Shown here: positions 41,722-52,049 of the stretch, piece after piece
Numbering within the stretch: the first letter of the stretch is position 1
Layout: every line of letters begins with the position of its first letter
From: Shewanella sp. 1CM18E
GTDB taxonomy: Bacteria > Pseudomonadota > Gammaproteobacteria > Enterobacterales > Shewanellaceae
Reading direction: 5' to 3'
DNA length: 64,000 nt
Assembly: GCF_023161665.1 (NCBI RefSeq)
Contig: NZ_JALNTW010000006.1
Location: 180,835-244,834 of the forward strand
Program-made: the position numbers and the translations under genes
The notes under the pieces: model-generated
The model's database searches: none
What the model was told of the DNA's origin: nothing
What the model saw: the letters and a program-made list of their open reading frames with translations, nothing else

Positions 41722-42171
41722 CTAACATAATGTAACTGAGCTAGCATTAACACAAATCAGTCGAGTGTTTTGATAGTTACCGCTGCCGGCAGTCACTGTT
41801 GTAATCGCGAGTTTTTGTTCAAGCTCACCATTTTCGCTCAGCTCTACTTTTAAAATTGTGCCATCGCGAACAAAGCTAATAGCATCGATAAAGTCACCCA
41901 CATTAAGGTCGCGATACAGTTTGACCGTGATACTGCCAATTGAACGTGGCTCTAGGCGCCCCTCCTCAACAATTACACTGTTACCATTACCAAGGTTAAC
42001 AACCTTAATAAACACTCCACCAGCGCCTTGATGCTCTCTTGACTCGGCTGATACATTCGAAATACTCGCGGCAGCTTCAACTTGGTGCTTAGGCGTTTTA
42101 GATTTATTGATATTAATCGAACAAGCAGTGAGTAAAGTTACTGCACAAAGTGTTATTAGAAACGACTTCAT
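41722..42171 (-). CDS. Lipoprotein resembling PliI-type lysozyme inhibitor
   Basis: 149 residues with a lipoprotein signal ending LLTAC (cysteine 17). After a linker of about 40 residues, the pattern VIVEEGRLEPRSIGSITVKLY, VRDGTILKVEL and ITTVTAGSGNYQNTRLI resembles periplasmic inhibitors of I-type (invertebrate) lysozyme, where SGxx/YxSG-type loops block the active site. Two further cysteines near the C-terminus could pair. Such inhibitors protect marine bacteria from animal lysozymes. The assignment is from recognisable motif order only. Confidence 0.55.
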   Translation of the reverse strand: MKSFLITLCAVTLLTACSININKSKTPKHQVEAAASISNVSAESREHQGAGGVFIKVVNLGNGNSVIVEEGRLEPRSIGSITVKLYRDLNVGDFIDAISFVRDGTILKVELSENGELEQKLAITTVTAGSGNYQNTRLICVNASSVTLC

Positions 42172-42258
42172 GGTTTCTCCTTTTAGGTATCTTTAGCTAT
42201 TTCAATTGAAAATCATATAGGGATGCCGACAAAAGCAAAGTTGAAGACCTCGCAAACT

Positions 42259-42300
42259 ACTTAAACAGGACAACTTAAACAGGACAACTTAAACAAGATA
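42259..42300. repeat. Three tandem 14-bp repeats
   Basis: ACTTAAACAGGACA twice, then ACTTAAACAAGATA, followed by a further ACTTAG. They lie in the gap between the lipoprotein gene and the MarR gene. Confidence 0.8.
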
Positions 42301-42417
42301 ACTTAGCTGGATACGTTCAAATCAAATTGCAACCTATAAGTGCAATAGATTAACAGTATGACGCTTTAAAAAAGTGCCAAGTAAAGGCATAACATCACTG
42401 TTGCCTAGCAAGCTAAG

Positions 42418-42834
42418 TTATTTATAACGATTGATTTTATTGAGTAATAATAGGAATTGCGCCCGCTCTTCATACTCTAGGTTATCTAAGAAAGCCTCAT
42501 TGACTCTTTCAGCTTCCCTCACTAAATCTTGCTCAAGGGCTTTACCGTTATCAGTGAGGTAAATTTGAAATGCGCGGCGGTTTTCTGCATCTTGGTGGCG
42601 GGTAATCAATCCTTGCTGCTGAAGCTGATCAAGCAGACGAGTCATAGTGTAATTTGCCACATCACAGCGTTTTGAGAGCGCGGTTTGTGTCACGCCTTCC
42701 TCTTGCCATAATGAAAACAAAACAGGCCAAAGTTTGATATCTAACTCGTATCGCTTAAGGCGCTGATCTAATGCATTTTGCAGATCAACGTTCAAATGAG
42801 ATACCAAGTCACCTAGACTCTCAAATCGATTCAA
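42418..42834 (-). CDS. MarR family transcriptional regulator
   Basis: 138 residues. Winged helix with GVTQTALSKRCDVANYTMTRLLDQLQQQGLITRHQDAENRRAFQIYLTDNGKAL, the MarR recognition helix and wing, flanked by dimerisation helices. No obvious target gene is adjacent. Ligand unknown. Confidence 0.9.
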   Translation of the reverse strand: MNRFESLGDLVSHLNVDLQNALDQRLKRYELDIKLWPVLFSLWQEEGVTQTALSKRCDVANYTMTRLLDQLQQQGLITRHQDAENRRAFQIYLTDNGKALEQDLVREAERVNEAFLDNLEYEERAQFLLLLNKINRYK

Positions 42835-43011
42835 TTAGCACCTCCATAGCGCTGCGGGGCTTGCTCTAATCTTATCATCTACATCAAAAGAAACTAGCAT
42901 TACTGTATGCTATTTATTCAGGATTAATTAAAACGCTTAAAATTCATTAATTTGAATTAAGAAGTTATTTCGAAAAAACCAACAGCAGATTAATGATAAC
43001 GAATAAGTATT

Positions 43012-43452
43012 TTAGGCAATAAACTCGTTAACAAAACGATAGAAACACGCCCTTGCAAGCTTTGCTTCAACACCCCGGGCAAGGATAACGGTGACGGCAT
43101 CGTCATGTACAATAAACTCATCAAAACCCTCAATAATATGCTCGGTTTCAATACTGGATTGAAGTAAATAGTGGCCATTATCATCCGCTTGATAATCAAC
43201 AATCAATAGTGCTTGTTCAGCAACGTTAACCCTTAACTTCTCCACGGGTGTGATAAGAAAGTATTCATCATCAATACGGTTTAGAATGCTTGCAAATAAT
43301 TTACAAAATTTTAGTGGTAACTTACCAGATTGATAGAACCAATCACCTTTAGCATTGATTTCAAACAAAACTGTTTCGGTGCAGAGCTCTTGTCTATTAG
43401 AAAGAGAAGCTAACACATCACCTGCACAGCTCGATTCATGCGTAGTACTCAT
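43012..43452 (-). CDS. DUF1285 domain protein
   Basis: 146 residues. Matches DUF1285 by FEINAKGDWFYQSGKLPLKFCKLFASILNRIDDEYFLITPVEKLRVNVAEQALLIVDYQ, a two-lobed beta fold reported in marine bacteria. Function unknown. No signal peptide. Lone gene upstream of the large dehydrogenase on the same strand reading away from it. Confidence 0.82.
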   Translation of the reverse strand: MSTTHESSCAGDVLASLSNRQELCTETVLFEINAKGDWFYQSGKLPLKFCKLFASILNRIDDEYFLITPVEKLRVNVAEQALLIVDYQADDNGHYLLQSSIETEHIIEGFDEFIVHDDAVTVILARGVEAKLARACFYRFVNEFIA

Positions 43453-43586
43453 TGCTAATCGCTCCTCATTTGATAATAAACGTTATCAGCATTGATGACA
43501 GTTTTACGTTAGCTGCTTTGCGATTCAGTCAATGCCGTTTTGAAAAAACGTTTCGCAAACTAGAAAAACCATCTTGTAAAGCAAGT

Positions 43587-43612
43587 AAAAAACCACCTAC
43601 TTTAGCAGGTGG
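43587..43612 (-). terminator. Terminator of the FAD/Fe-S dehydrogenase gene
   Basis: 6-bp GC-rich stem CCACCT/AGGTGG; on the minus strand it is followed by six T, 13 bases past the stop codon. Confidence 0.75.
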
Positions 43613-43624
43613 CTTACAAAGTGA

Positions 43625-46600
43625 TTAAAACAAGTTTAGTAAAGCTTCAACAGGATGCTTAGGCTTGAAGCCGCTAAAGCGCTTTACTTGGCTTCGACAA
43701 GAATAACCAGAAATCAGCACTTGAGATTGCGGCAACTTCGCCAAGGTTTGCTCCCAAGACATGCTATAAAGTGCTTTAGAGCGTTCCAAGTTTTCGGCCT
43801 CATGGCCGTATGTGCCAGCCATACCACAACAACCTAAATTAACCGTATTAAGCTTAGCACCAAAATGCGCAAAAATACCTTGCCACTCATTAGCGGTATT
43901 CGGCTTAGCAGTAGACTCCGTACAATGGCTAAACCAAGTAAATTCCTTGGCGTTTTCATCAGTTAACACTTCTCTAGCAGGTACGTTATTTAGTGCATCT
44001 AATAGCCATTCATTTGCAAGCTGTACATGGAAATTACCGCGTGCGCCCGCTAACACTTCTTTATATTCGTCGCGATAGCACAGCACTAATGCCGGATCGA
44101 TCCCAACCATTGGCATATTAAGCTCCGCCACTTGATTGAGAAAATCTGCCGTTGACTTAGCTGTGCGAGCAAATTTGTCGAGGAAACCTTTAATATGAAT
44201 AGGTTTACCATTTGGCTTAAATGGTAATAACACCGGCTTAAGACCAAGCTTTTCAATCAGCTGGATAAAGTGATAAACCGTACCAGCTTCATAAAAGCTA
44301 TTGAAAGGATCTTGTACCACCAGCACATATTGGCTGCGTTCACTTTCAGGGATTTGTTGCAAGGCAGCTAAATCATAACCGCGGCTCGGATGCCCTTCTA
44401 AGCGTTGTTTTAACGTCGGTACAGATAACGCCGGTGCGTCTACATAACCGAGTGACTTTTTAATGACCCATTTACTCAGACTATTTTGCGATACCGCGTT
44501 CACAAGTCTTGGCGCGCTGGCCATCAAGGGTAAAGAATCTTCAATCCCAGCCACTAAATAGTCTTTTGCTGGGCGTAAGTAACGCTGGTAGTAAATATCA
44601 AAAAACTGCGCTCTAAACTTAGGCACATCGACTTTAACTGGGCACTGGCTTGAGCAGGCCTTACAAGCTAAACAACCTTTTAATGACTCCATCACTTCAT
44701 GGGAGTAATCGTATTCTTTATCTATTTTCAAAGTGTTTTGCGCACGCTGCAGCCAACCTAAGGGTTTACTACGGCTAAGCTCATTAACATCAACGCCTTC
44801 AGCTTCAAGTAAACGCAACCATTCACGCATTAAACCCGCTCGGCCTTTAGGGGAATGAATACGATCTCCTGTGACCTTGAATGACGGGCACATAGGTGAA
44901 TAAACGCTGTAGTTAAAGCAAAGACCATTACCATTACAATTCATTACATCAGGAAAAGCTTCACGAGTTTTAATCGGTATTTGTCTATCAAATGCACCAC
45001 GCTTTACGCTATCAACGTTGTACAACATTGGGCCACTATTTTTTGGCGCCACCAACTTGCCAGGGTTAAGCTTATTCTTAGGATCAAATAAACCTTTTAC
45101 TTCTTCTAGCAAGCCATAAAGGTGCTCACCAAATACTGCAGGACCATACTCACCGCGCACCCCTTTACCGTGTTCGCCCCACATCAAGCCGCCATATTTA
45201 AGCGTTAGATCAGCGACTTGGTCTGAAATGGTTTTCAGTAGCCTTTCATCTTGCTCATCACACATATCCAGTGCAGGGCGAACATGCAGCACCCCGGCAT
45301 CGACATGGCCAAACATGCCGTATTGAAGCTGATGGCTATCAAGTAGTGCTCTAAACTCTAAAATAAAGTCAGCTAACTTTTCAGGTGGTACCGCCGTATC
45401 TTCAGCAAAAGCAATCGGTTTACGCGTGCCTTTTGCTGCGCCTAATAGTCCAACAGCCTTTTTACGCATCGCATAAATAGTGTTGATACTGGCTTTATCT
45501 GATGTGACTTGATAGCCCAGTAATCCCGCTTCACTTTGACTTATTTGCGCATTAAGCATGGACTCTAAATTTGCAACGCGTGCCTCTACATCAGCTAGCT
45601 CACCGGCAAACTCAACCATATTAAGGCCATCAATCTCTTTACCCGGTACATCTTTGATTAGCTTTGATACCGAGTGCCAAATAATGTCTTGTTTCGCGAG
45701 ATTTAAGACTTTTGAGTCGACTGTTTCAACCACAGTTGCATTCGCTTTTACTAGATCTGGCGCGTGACGAAGTGCAGATTCAAACGAGTCATACTTGATA
45801 TTGACCATCATCCGACAAGTCGGCAGAGGCGTAATATTCAATTTTGCTTCGGTAATAACCGCTAATGTGCCTTCTGAGCCTGCTATAATGCGCGATAAGT
45901 CAAAGTGTTCAAGTTTATCGTCCCAAACATTTTTTAAGTCATAGCCGGTTAAAAAACGGTTTAACTTAGGAAACCGTTGCTGGATTTGCTCACGATTGCC
46001 CTTACACATATCAGCAATGGTAGAAATAAGTTGCTGGCCTAATACATTGTCACTAACTGAGTCGATATCAGCTAATTGAGCTTTACTAACTGGCGATGTA
46101 TTTAATAACGAGCCATCAAATAAGGCACTGGTTAAACCCAATACATGATCAGAAGTTTTACCGTAAACCAGTGAACCTGCACCTGAGGCGTCAGTGTTAA
46201 TCATACCGCCAAGAGTTGCGCGATTTGATGTCGAAAGATCAGGGCTAAAGAAAAAGCCATGAGGCCGCAATGCATCATTAAGGGCATCTTTTACCACACC
46301 AGCTTGCACTCGTACCCAACCTTCAGCAGCATTAACTTCCAGCACTTGGTTCATGTAACGCGACATATCAACAATAATGCCGTGAGTTAATGACTGGCCA
46401 TTAGTCCCCGTTCCACCACCACGTGCGCTAAACACTACTTTTTCAAATTCTGCGTTATTGGCAAGCATTAGCGCAAATTGCACATCTTGGGCCGTTTTTG
46501 GGTATATCACAGCTTGAGGCAAAAACTGGTACACGGAGTTATCGGTGGCTTGGGCTAAACGCGCACTGTAACGCGTGTCGATATCACCAGAAAATGCGCC

Positions 46601-46687
46601 CTGTTCCAATGCAGATAAAAAAGAAAGGTAGATAGGTTCAAGTGTTTGTTGATGCGATAACTTGGGTAACATAGCTGCTTCTGTCAT
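43625..46687 (-). CDS. ydiJ: FAD-linked and iron-sulfur dehydrogenase, YdiJ type
   Basis: 1020 residues, a fusion of a GlcD-like FAD-binding half and a GlpC-like iron-sulfur half. FAD domain: FSARGGGTGTNGQSLTHGIIVDMSRYM (about 80-105), NTDASGAGSLVYGKTSDHVLG, and the FAD-oxidase C domain to about 540 (GHVDAGVLHVRPAL, WGEHGKGVRGE). Then ferredoxin-type cysteines (CLACKACSSQCPVKVDVPKF, about 655) and CCG-type ligands near the end (NLGCCGMAGTYGHE). Members oxidise D-2-hydroxyacids; the E. coli homologue was reported to act on D-2-hydroxyglutarate. D-lactate is an alternative substrate. Single gene with its own terminator. Confidence 0.88.
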   Translation of the reverse strand: MTEAAMLPKLSHQQTLEPIYLSFLSALEQGAFSGDIDTRYSARLAQATDNSVYQFLPQAVIYPKTAQDVQFALMLANNAEFEKVVFSARGGGTGTNGQSLTHGIIVDMSRYMNQVLEVNAAEGWVRVQAGVVKDALNDALRPHGFFFSPDLSTSNRATLGGMINTDASGAGSLVYGKTSDHVLGLTSALFDGSLLNTSPVSKAQLADIDSVSDNVLGQQLISTIADMCKGNREQIQQRFPKLNRFLTGYDLKNVWDDKLEHFDLSRIIAGSEGTLAVITEAKLNITPLPTCRMMVNIKYDSFESALRHAPDLVKANATVVETVDSKVLNLAKQDIIWHSVSKLIKDVPGKEIDGLNMVEFAGELADVEARVANLESMLNAQISQSEAGLLGYQVTSDKASINTIYAMRKKAVGLLGAAKGTRKPIAFAEDTAVPPEKLADFILEFRALLDSHQLQYGMFGHVDAGVLHVRPALDMCDEQDERLLKTISDQVADLTLKYGGLMWGEHGKGVRGEYGPAVFGEHLYGLLEEVKGLFDPKNKLNPGKLVAPKNSGPMLYNVDSVKRGAFDRQIPIKTREAFPDVMNCNGNGLCFNYSVYSPMCPSFKVTGDRIHSPKGRAGLMREWLRLLEAEGVDVNELSRSKPLGWLQRAQNTLKIDKEYDYSHEVMESLKGCLACKACSSQCPVKVDVPKFRAQFFDIYYQRYLRPAKDYLVAGIEDSLPLMASAPRLVNAVSQNSLSKWVIKKSLGYVDAPALSVPTLKQRLEGHPSRGYDLAALQQIPESERSQYVLVVQDPFNSFYEAGTVYHFIQLIEKLGLKPVLLPFKPNGKPIHIKGFLDKFARTAKSTADFLNQVAELNMPMVGIDPALVLCYRDEYKEVLAGARGNFHVQLANEWLLDALNNVPAREVLTDENAKEFTWFSHCTESTAKPNTANEWQGIFAHFGAKLNTVNLGCCGMAGTYGHEAENLERSKALYSMSWEQTLAKLPQSQVLISGYSCRSQVKRFSGFKPKHPVEALLNLF

Positions 46688-46723
46688 TTATTATTTTTAG
46701 GGTATGTCAGCATTATAAACATA

Positions 46724-46751
46724 AAAAAAGCCGCTCAATAGCGGCTTTTTT
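46724..46751 (-). terminator. Terminator of ppsA
   Basis: 12-bp perfect stem AAAAAAGCCGCT/AGCGGCTTTTTT with a 4-base loop, 57 bases past the ppsA stop codon. Confidence 0.9.
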
Positions 46752-46807
46752 AACGAAATGTTAAATCACGCAGATTTAACCATTCATTTTAACAGTGACA
46801 AAGACTG

Positions 46808-49177
46808 TTATGCGTGTGCTTCAGCAAGGTATAACCAAGTGTCAATAACAGTATCTGGGTTAAGAGATACAGTATCGATTCCTTGCTCTACTAGCCAAGC
46901 AGCAAAGTCAGGGTGATCTGATGGTCCTTGACCACAAATACCCACATAAGCACCTTTAGCTTTAGCCGCTTTAATTGCTAGCGCCAGCAGAGCTTTAACC
47001 GCTTCATTACGCTCATCAAACAGGTGGCTAATGATGCCTGAATCTCGGTCAAGACCAAGAGTCAGCTGAGTTAAGTCGTTAGAACCGATAGAGAAACCAT
47101 CGAAGTACTCTAGGAACTGGTCAGCTAGCAATGCGTTTGAAGGTAGCTCACACATCATGATAACGCGTAAACCATCTTTACCGCGTTCTAGACCTTGCTC
47201 TTTTAGTAGCTCAATAACTTGCGCCGCTTCATCAAGCGTACGTACGAATGGGATCATGATTTCAACGTTCTTCAGACCCATGTCATTACGAACACGCTTA
47301 ATTGCTTCACATTCAAGTGCAAAACAATCGCGGAATGATTCAGAGATGTAACGGCTAGCGCCACGGAAGCCCAACATTGGGTTTTCTTCTTCAGGCTCGT
47401 AACGGTCACCACCCACTAAGTTAGCGTATTCGTTTGACTTAAAGTCTGACATACGAACAATCACTTTCTTTGGATGGAAAGCTGAACCGATTGTTGCAAT
47501 ACCTTCAACAAGGCGCGCCACGTAGTATTCTACTGGTGACTCGTAACCCGCGATCATCTCGTGGATCTCTTGTTGTAGTTCAGCAGTTTGGTCATTGAAC
47601 TCAAGCAATGCTTTAGGGTGAATACCAATCATGCGGTTGATGATGAACTCAAGACGCGCAAGACCAACACCTTCGTTAGGTAGACGCGCAAAGTCAAACG
47701 CTCGGTCAGGGTTACCCACGTTCATAGTGATCTTCATTGGCAATTCAGGCATTGCATCAACACGTGATGAAACAACATCAAACTCTTGCAGGCCGCTGTA
47801 GATATAACCTGTGTCGCCCTCTGCACAAGAAACCGTAATTTCTTGACCGCTTTGGATACGTTCAGTGACATCGCCACAACCAACTACAGCAGGTACACCT
47901 AGCTCACGAGCAATAATTGCTGCGTGACAAGTACGGCCACCACGGTTAGTTACAATTGCGCTGGCACGCTTCATGATTGGTTCCCAATCAGGATCTGTCA
48001 TGTCAGTAACAAGTACATCACCTGGTTGGATTTGGTCCATGTCGTCGATTGACTTAAGCACTTTAGCAACACCTTTACCAATCTTGTGACCAATCGCGCG
48101 GCCTTCACAAACTACATCACCTTGAGTTTTAAGGTGGTAACGCTCAATAAGCTGCACATCTTCACGAGAACGAACAGTTTCAGGACGAGCCTGTACGATA
48201 TACAACTTACCGTCGTTACCGTCTTTAGCCCATTCGATGTCCATTGGACGACCGTAATGCTTCTCGATAGTCATAGCTTGCTTAGCAAGTTCTTGTACTT
48301 CAGCATCGTTGATAGAGAATTCGCGGCGCTTATCTGCTGCGATATCTTCAATCTTAACTTGCTTACCATGTGACTCATCATCTGAGTACACCATTTGGAT
48401 TAGCTTGCTACCGATGTTGCGGCGTACAACCGCTTTATGTCCAGCAACTAAAGTTGGCTTGTGAACATAAAATTCGTCAGGGTTAACTGCACCTTGAACA
48501 ACCATTTCACCTAGACCGAATGAAGAAGTAATAAATACCACATCATTGTTACCAGACTCAGTGTCCATGGTGAACATTACACCTGAAGCCGCTTTATCTG
48601 AGCGTACCATGCGCTGAATACCAGCAGACAAAGCAACACCTTTATGGTCATATCCTTGGTGAACACGGTATGAAATAGCGCGGTCATTAAACAAAGAAGC
48701 AAATACATGCTTAGTTGCTTCAAGAACGGCTTCATAACCCTTAACGTTTAGGAAAGTTTCTTGTTGGCCAGCAAATGATGCATCTGGCATATCTTCAGCT
48801 GTTGCAGAAGAACGCACAGCAAAAGATGCATCAGTTGTCTCAGAGCTAAGCTGGTCGTAAGCTTCACGAACTGCTTGCTCAAATTCTGGATGGAATGGGG
48901 TATCGATAACCCACTGTCTAATCTGTGCACCGGCTGTAGCGAGTGCGTTCACGTCATCTACATCTAGGGATTCTAGAATTTCGTATATCTTCTGGTTAAG
49001 TCCACTTTGTTCAAGAAATTCATTGAACGCAAAAGATGTTGTTGCGAATCCACCAGGCACTTGAACGCCTGCATTTGATAGATTGCTAATCATCTCACCA
49101 AGAGAAGCGTTTTTACCGCCTACCTTGTTAACATCGCCCATGCCTAATTCTTGATACCAGAGTACGTATTGCTGCAC
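46808..49177 (-). CDS. ppsA: Phosphoenolpyruvate synthase
   Basis: 789 residues (E. coli 792). Makes PEP from pyruvate and ATP for gluconeogenesis. N-terminal ATP-grasp part ([32 protein letters not shown]), phospho-histidine domain [24 protein letters not shown], and C-terminal PEP/pyruvate barrel with catalytic cysteine in [15 protein letters not shown]. The start is GTG 49177 ([15 protein letters not shown]) with GGAGA upstream; the 42-codon extension overlaps the promoter region and is rejected. Divergent from its regulator ppsR. Confidence 0.96.
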   Translation of the reverse strand: MQQYVLWYQELGMGDVNKVGGKNASLGEMISNLSNAGVQVPGGFATTSFAFNEFLEQSGLNQKIYEILESLDVDDVNALATAGAQIRQWVIDTPFHPEFEQAVREAYDQLSSETTDASFAVRSSATAEDMPDASFAGQQETFLNVKGYEAVLEATKHVFASLFNDRAISYRVHQGYDHKGVALSAGIQRMVRSDKAASGVMFTMDTESGNNDVVFITSSFGLGEMVVQGAVNPDEFYVHKPTLVAGHKAVVRRNIGSKLIQMVYSDDESHGKQVKIEDIAADKRREFSINDAEVQELAKQAMTIEKHYGRPMDIEWAKDGNDGKLYIVQARPETVRSREDVQLIERYHLKTQGDVVCEGRAIGHKIGKGVAKVLKSIDDMDQIQPGDVLVTDMTDPDWEPIMKRASAIVTNRGGRTCHAAIIARELGVPAVVGCGDVTERIQSGQEITVSCAEGDTGYIYSGLQEFDVVSSRVDAMPELPMKITMNVGNPDRAFDFARLPNEGVGLARLEFIINRMIGIHPKALLEFNDQTAELQQEIHEMIAGYESPVEYYVARLVEGIATIGSAFHPKKVIVRMSDFKSNEYANLVGGDRYEPEEENPMLGFRGASRYISESFRDCFALECEAIKRVRNDMGLKNVEIMIPFVRTLDEAAQVIELLKEQGLERGKDGLRVIMMCELPSNALLADQFLEYFDGFSIGSNDLTQLTLGLDRDSGIISHLFDERNEAVKALLALAIKAAKAKGAYVGICGQGPSDHPDFAAWLVEQGIDTVSLNPDTVIDTWLYLAEAHA

Positions 49178-49276
49178 AGTTTTTATCTCCGCAAGTATAT
49201 TTTTAGTGTGGCTCTTCACACGAGAGCAGAGGCATCTTACACTCCATGACAACAAGCGTAAATGTATAATTTTATT

Positions 49277-49291
49277 TGTAATTTTATTACT
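49277..49291. promoter_or_regulatory. HexR-like operator between ppsA and ppsR
   Basis: TGTAATTTTATTACT, differing from the HexR palindrome TGTAATTAAATTACA at three positions (two in the centre, one at the end). HexR controls central carbon genes including ppsA in Shewanella, so this fits. It overlaps the region just upstream of the ppsR ribosome site and lies 100 bases before ppsA. Confidence 0.55.
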
Positions 49292-49304
49292 ACAAGAGGT
49301 CAAA

Positions 49305-50117
49305 ATGTTACGTAAAGTATTCTATATCTCAGATGGGACAGCGATCACAGCTGAGGTGTTTGGTCACGCAGTGCTATCGCAGTTTCCGCTTGAATTTGAT
49401 GCACTTACAATTCCATTCGTAGAAACCGTTGCCAAAGCTGAAGCCGTAAAGGCCCAAATAAATGATTGTTTTATTACAACAGGTGAACGGCCGTTAGTTT
49501 TCCATTCTATCGTTAAAGCAGAGATTAGAGATGTCATCTATAGCAGTGAAGGCTTAGATTATGACTTTTTAAATACTTTTGTCGCGCCATTAGAAAAACA
49601 ACTAGGTATTGCTGCTGCTCCAGCACTGCATCGTACCCATGGTAAAACTAATGATGGATATGAAGCACGTATAGATGCGATTAATTACGCCATGGAAAAT
49701 GATGACGGCCAAACCATGAAACACATGGATAAAGCCGATCTGATTTTACTTGGGGTATCACGCTGCGGTAAAACTCCCTCGAGCCTGTACCTTTCTATGC
49801 AATTTGGTATAAAGGCAGCAAACTACCCGTTTACCGAAGATGATATGGATAACTTAAAGTTACCAGATGCATTAAAGCGTAATAAGAGTAAGTTATTCGG
49901 ACTAACAATTAATCCGGAAAGATTGCACGAAATTCGTCAAAGCCGCATGTCAGACAGCCGCTACTCTTCGTTACGCCAGTGCCGCTTAGAAGTTAAAGAA
50001 GTCGAGATGATGTATAAACGCGAGCGTATTCCATTCGTCAACACAACTAACCACTCTGTTGAAGAAATCGCCACCAAGATCATTGAGGCAACAGGATTAA
50101 AACGCCATATGTTCTAA
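49305..50117 (+). CDS. ppsR: PEP synthase regulatory protein (kinase/pyrophosphorylase)
   Basis: 270 residues, DUF299 family. Bifunctional serine/threonine kinase and phosphorylase that inactivates PpsA with ADP and reactivates it with phosphate. Has [38 protein letters not shown] (P-loop-like) and [15 protein letters not shown]. The start ATG 49305 has AAGAGGT six bases upstream; the 33-codon extension into ppsA is rejected. Confidence 0.94.
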   Translation: MLRKVFYISDGTAITAEVFGHAVLSQFPLEFDALTIPFVETVAKAEAVKAQINDCFITTGERPLVFHSIVKAEIRDVIYSSEGLDYDFLNTFVAPLEKQLGIAAAPALHRTHGKTNDGYEARIDAINYAMENDDGQTMKHMDKADLILLGVSRCGKTPSSLYLSMQFGIKAANYPFTEDDMDNLKLPDALKRNKSKLFGLTINPERLHEIRQSRMSDSRYSSLRQCRLEVKEVEMMYKRERIPFVNTTNHSVEEIATKIIEATGLKRHMF

Positions 50118-50141
50118 ACCCTCTTTAAAGTAGTAACATTG

Positions 50142-50177
50142 AAATTAAAGGCTTTTTAACCTAAAAGCCTTTAATTT
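50142..50177 (+). terminator. Terminator of ppsR
   Basis: 15-bp perfect stem AAATTAAAGGCTTTT with its complement and a 6-base loop, 25 bases past the stop codon. Confidence 0.75.
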
Positions 50178-50306
50178 ATATCAAATAAATATCGATATAG
50201 TGAAAATTAGCGCCATTTTTAAGGCAATTGCCACTGTGCATAGACAAACTATTAGTTATAATCCGAGTAATTAAGGCGAAAGCCATACGAACGCTCGGTA
50301 TTGTGA

Positions 50307-51374
50307 ATGACCATTAAAACAGACGAACTACGCACATCCCTTTTATGTAAGGTAATTTCACCTGCACAACTCGCTTCTGAATACCCTTTAACTCAAGATG
50401 CAGCTGACTACCTTGTTCAGCAACGCCGTGAAGTTGAGGCTATTATCAGTGGTGAAGACCAACGCCTACTCGTAATCATTGGCCCTTGTTCAATCCACGA
50501 CACAGAAGCTGCACTCGATTATGCCCAGCGCTTAGCTGAGCTACATCAACAGTACAAAGATGATTTGTGCATCTTAATGCGTGTTTATTTTGAAAAGCCA
50601 CGTACCACTGTAGGCTGGAAAGGGTTGATTTCAGATCCAGATCTAGATGGCAGTTTCAGCCCAAACAAAGGCTTACGTAAAGCACGTCATTTACTGCAAC
50701 AGATCACCGAACTTAAGTTACCTATTGCGACTGAATTTTTAGATATGGTGAATGGTCAGTATATTGCCGACCTGATAACTTGGGGTGCTATCGGCGCTCG
50801 CACGACTGAAAGCCAAATTCACCGTGAAATGGCATCGGCACTTTCGTGCCCAGTCGGCTTTAAAAATGGCACTAATGGCAGTATTGATATTGCAGTTGAT
50901 GCTGTACGTGCAGCACAAGCGCCACATATTTTCTACTCACCAGATAAAGATGGTGCAATGGCTGTATACCGCACTCACGGTAATCCATTTGGTCATATTA
51001 TTTTACGCGGTGGTAAAGAACCAAACTACCACGCGGAAGATATTGCAGCGGCAGCAGCTCAACTTGATAGTGTTGGTGTGACTCAGCGTATGGTGGTTGA
51101 CTTTAGCCATGGTAATAGCCGCAAGATGCATAAAGAACAGTTAAGTGTTGCTGAATCAATTATGCAGCAAATGGCACAAGGTTCGACCTCAATTGCTGGC
51201 ATTATGGCAGAAAGCTTTATCGAAGAAGGTAATCAAAAAGTCGTTGCTGGTGAAGAACTTGTTTACGGCAAGAGTATTACTGATGCATGTATTGACTGGG
51301 AAGACTCAAAAGTCTTATTAAGCGATCTTGCTAAGGCTTCTCGTGCAAGAATTGAATTGCTAAAGCAAAAGTAA
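50307..51374 (+). CDS. 3-deoxy-7-phosphoheptulonate (DAHP) synthase, class I
   Basis: 355 residues. First step of the shikimate pathway: PEP plus erythrose 4-phosphate to DAHP. Class I AroFGH signature: VIIGPCSIHDTEAAL, MRVYFEKPRTTVGWKGLISDPDL, IGARTTESQIHREMAS, GFKNGTNG, VDFSHGNS. Which amino acid inhibits it cannot be decided from sequence by eye, so I give no paralogue letter. Independent gene with a terminator; no TyrR-type box is obvious upstream. Confidence 0.93.
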   Translation: MTIKTDELRTSLLCKVISPAQLASEYPLTQDAADYLVQQRREVEAIISGEDQRLLVIIGPCSIHDTEAALDYAQRLAELHQQYKDDLCILMRVYFEKPRTTVGWKGLISDPDLDGSFSPNKGLRKARHLLQQITELKLPIATEFLDMVNGQYIADLITWGAIGARTTESQIHREMASALSCPVGFKNGTNGSIDIAVDAVRAAQAPHIFYSPDKDGAMAVYRTHGNPFGHIILRGGKEPNYHAEDIAAAAAQLDSVGVTQRMVVDFSHGNSRKMHKEQLSVAESIMQQMAQGSTSIAGIMAESFIEEGNQKVVAGEELVYGKSITDACIDWEDSKVLLSDLAKASRARIELLKQK

Positions 51375-51417
51375 CGATTCAGTTATATTGCTAACACTTA
51401 TGTTAGCAAAGGTACAT

Positions 51418-51454
51418 AAAACGTATTGCTTCATTCAAGCAATGCGTTTTTTTT
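51418..51454 (+). terminator. Terminator of the DAHP synthase gene
   Basis: 14-bp stem with one mismatch (AAAACGTATTGCTT with AAGCAATGCGTTTT), 5-base loop, eight T. Confidence 0.92.
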
Positions 51455-51595
51455 CGCCCGAAAATTACAATTATCAAGCTCAAGCTTCTGAGCCGATCAT
51501 ATCAAGCGACTAATACACTTGTACCTAACCTGTTATAAAATGACAAAAACGGCTATAATCTCGCCTCTATAAAATGCATAACCACAGGTTGCCGT

Positions 51596-52024
51596 ATGCC
51601 ATTGTCGCAAGACCCGCAAGTTTTTCCAGAAGAAGTCGCCCTTAGAATCGAACAGTCTGAAGCACGAGTGATCAAAGCCGTTTTTCCATCAATTACCAAT
51701 CACCATAACACCTTGTTTGGTGGTGAAGCATTAGCTTGGATGGATGAAACTGCATTTATTGCTGCAACACGTTTTTGCCGCAAAACCTTAGTAACAGTTA
51801 GCTCTGACAGAATCGATTTTAATAAGCCCATTCCTGCCGGTACCTTAGCTGAAATTATTGCTCGAGTGATCCACGTAGGTAATACTTCAATTAAAGTAGA
51901 AGTGAACATTTTCGTTGAAGACATGTATCAAGATCATAGAGACCATGCGATTCGCGGTGTATTTACCTTTGTTGCCGTTGACGAAGAACGTAAGCCAACA
52001 GCAGTTTGGCCGCCACACAGCTAG
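51596..52024 (+). CDS. Acyl-CoA thioesterase, hotdog fold
   Basis: 142 residues. Hotdog-fold thioesterase related to YciA/BFIT-type enzymes: FPSITNHHNTLFGGEALAWMDETAFIAATRFCRK with the active-site aspartate, VTVSSDRIDFNKPIPAGTLAEI, and VRGVFTFVAVDEERKP-like C-terminus. Hydrolyses acyl-CoA; chain-length preference unknown. It is upstream of crbR on the same strand but separated by a long hairpin and an apparent promoter. Confidence 0.85.
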   Translation: MPLSQDPQVFPEEVALRIEQSEARVIKAVFPSITNHHNTLFGGEALAWMDETAFIAATRFCRKTLVTVSSDRIDFNKPIPAGTLAEIIARVIHVGNTSIKVEVNIFVEDMYQDHRDHAIRGVFTFVAVDEERKPTAVWPPHS

Positions 52025-52049
52025 CATGAGTTTTTAGTTACATTAGGTA

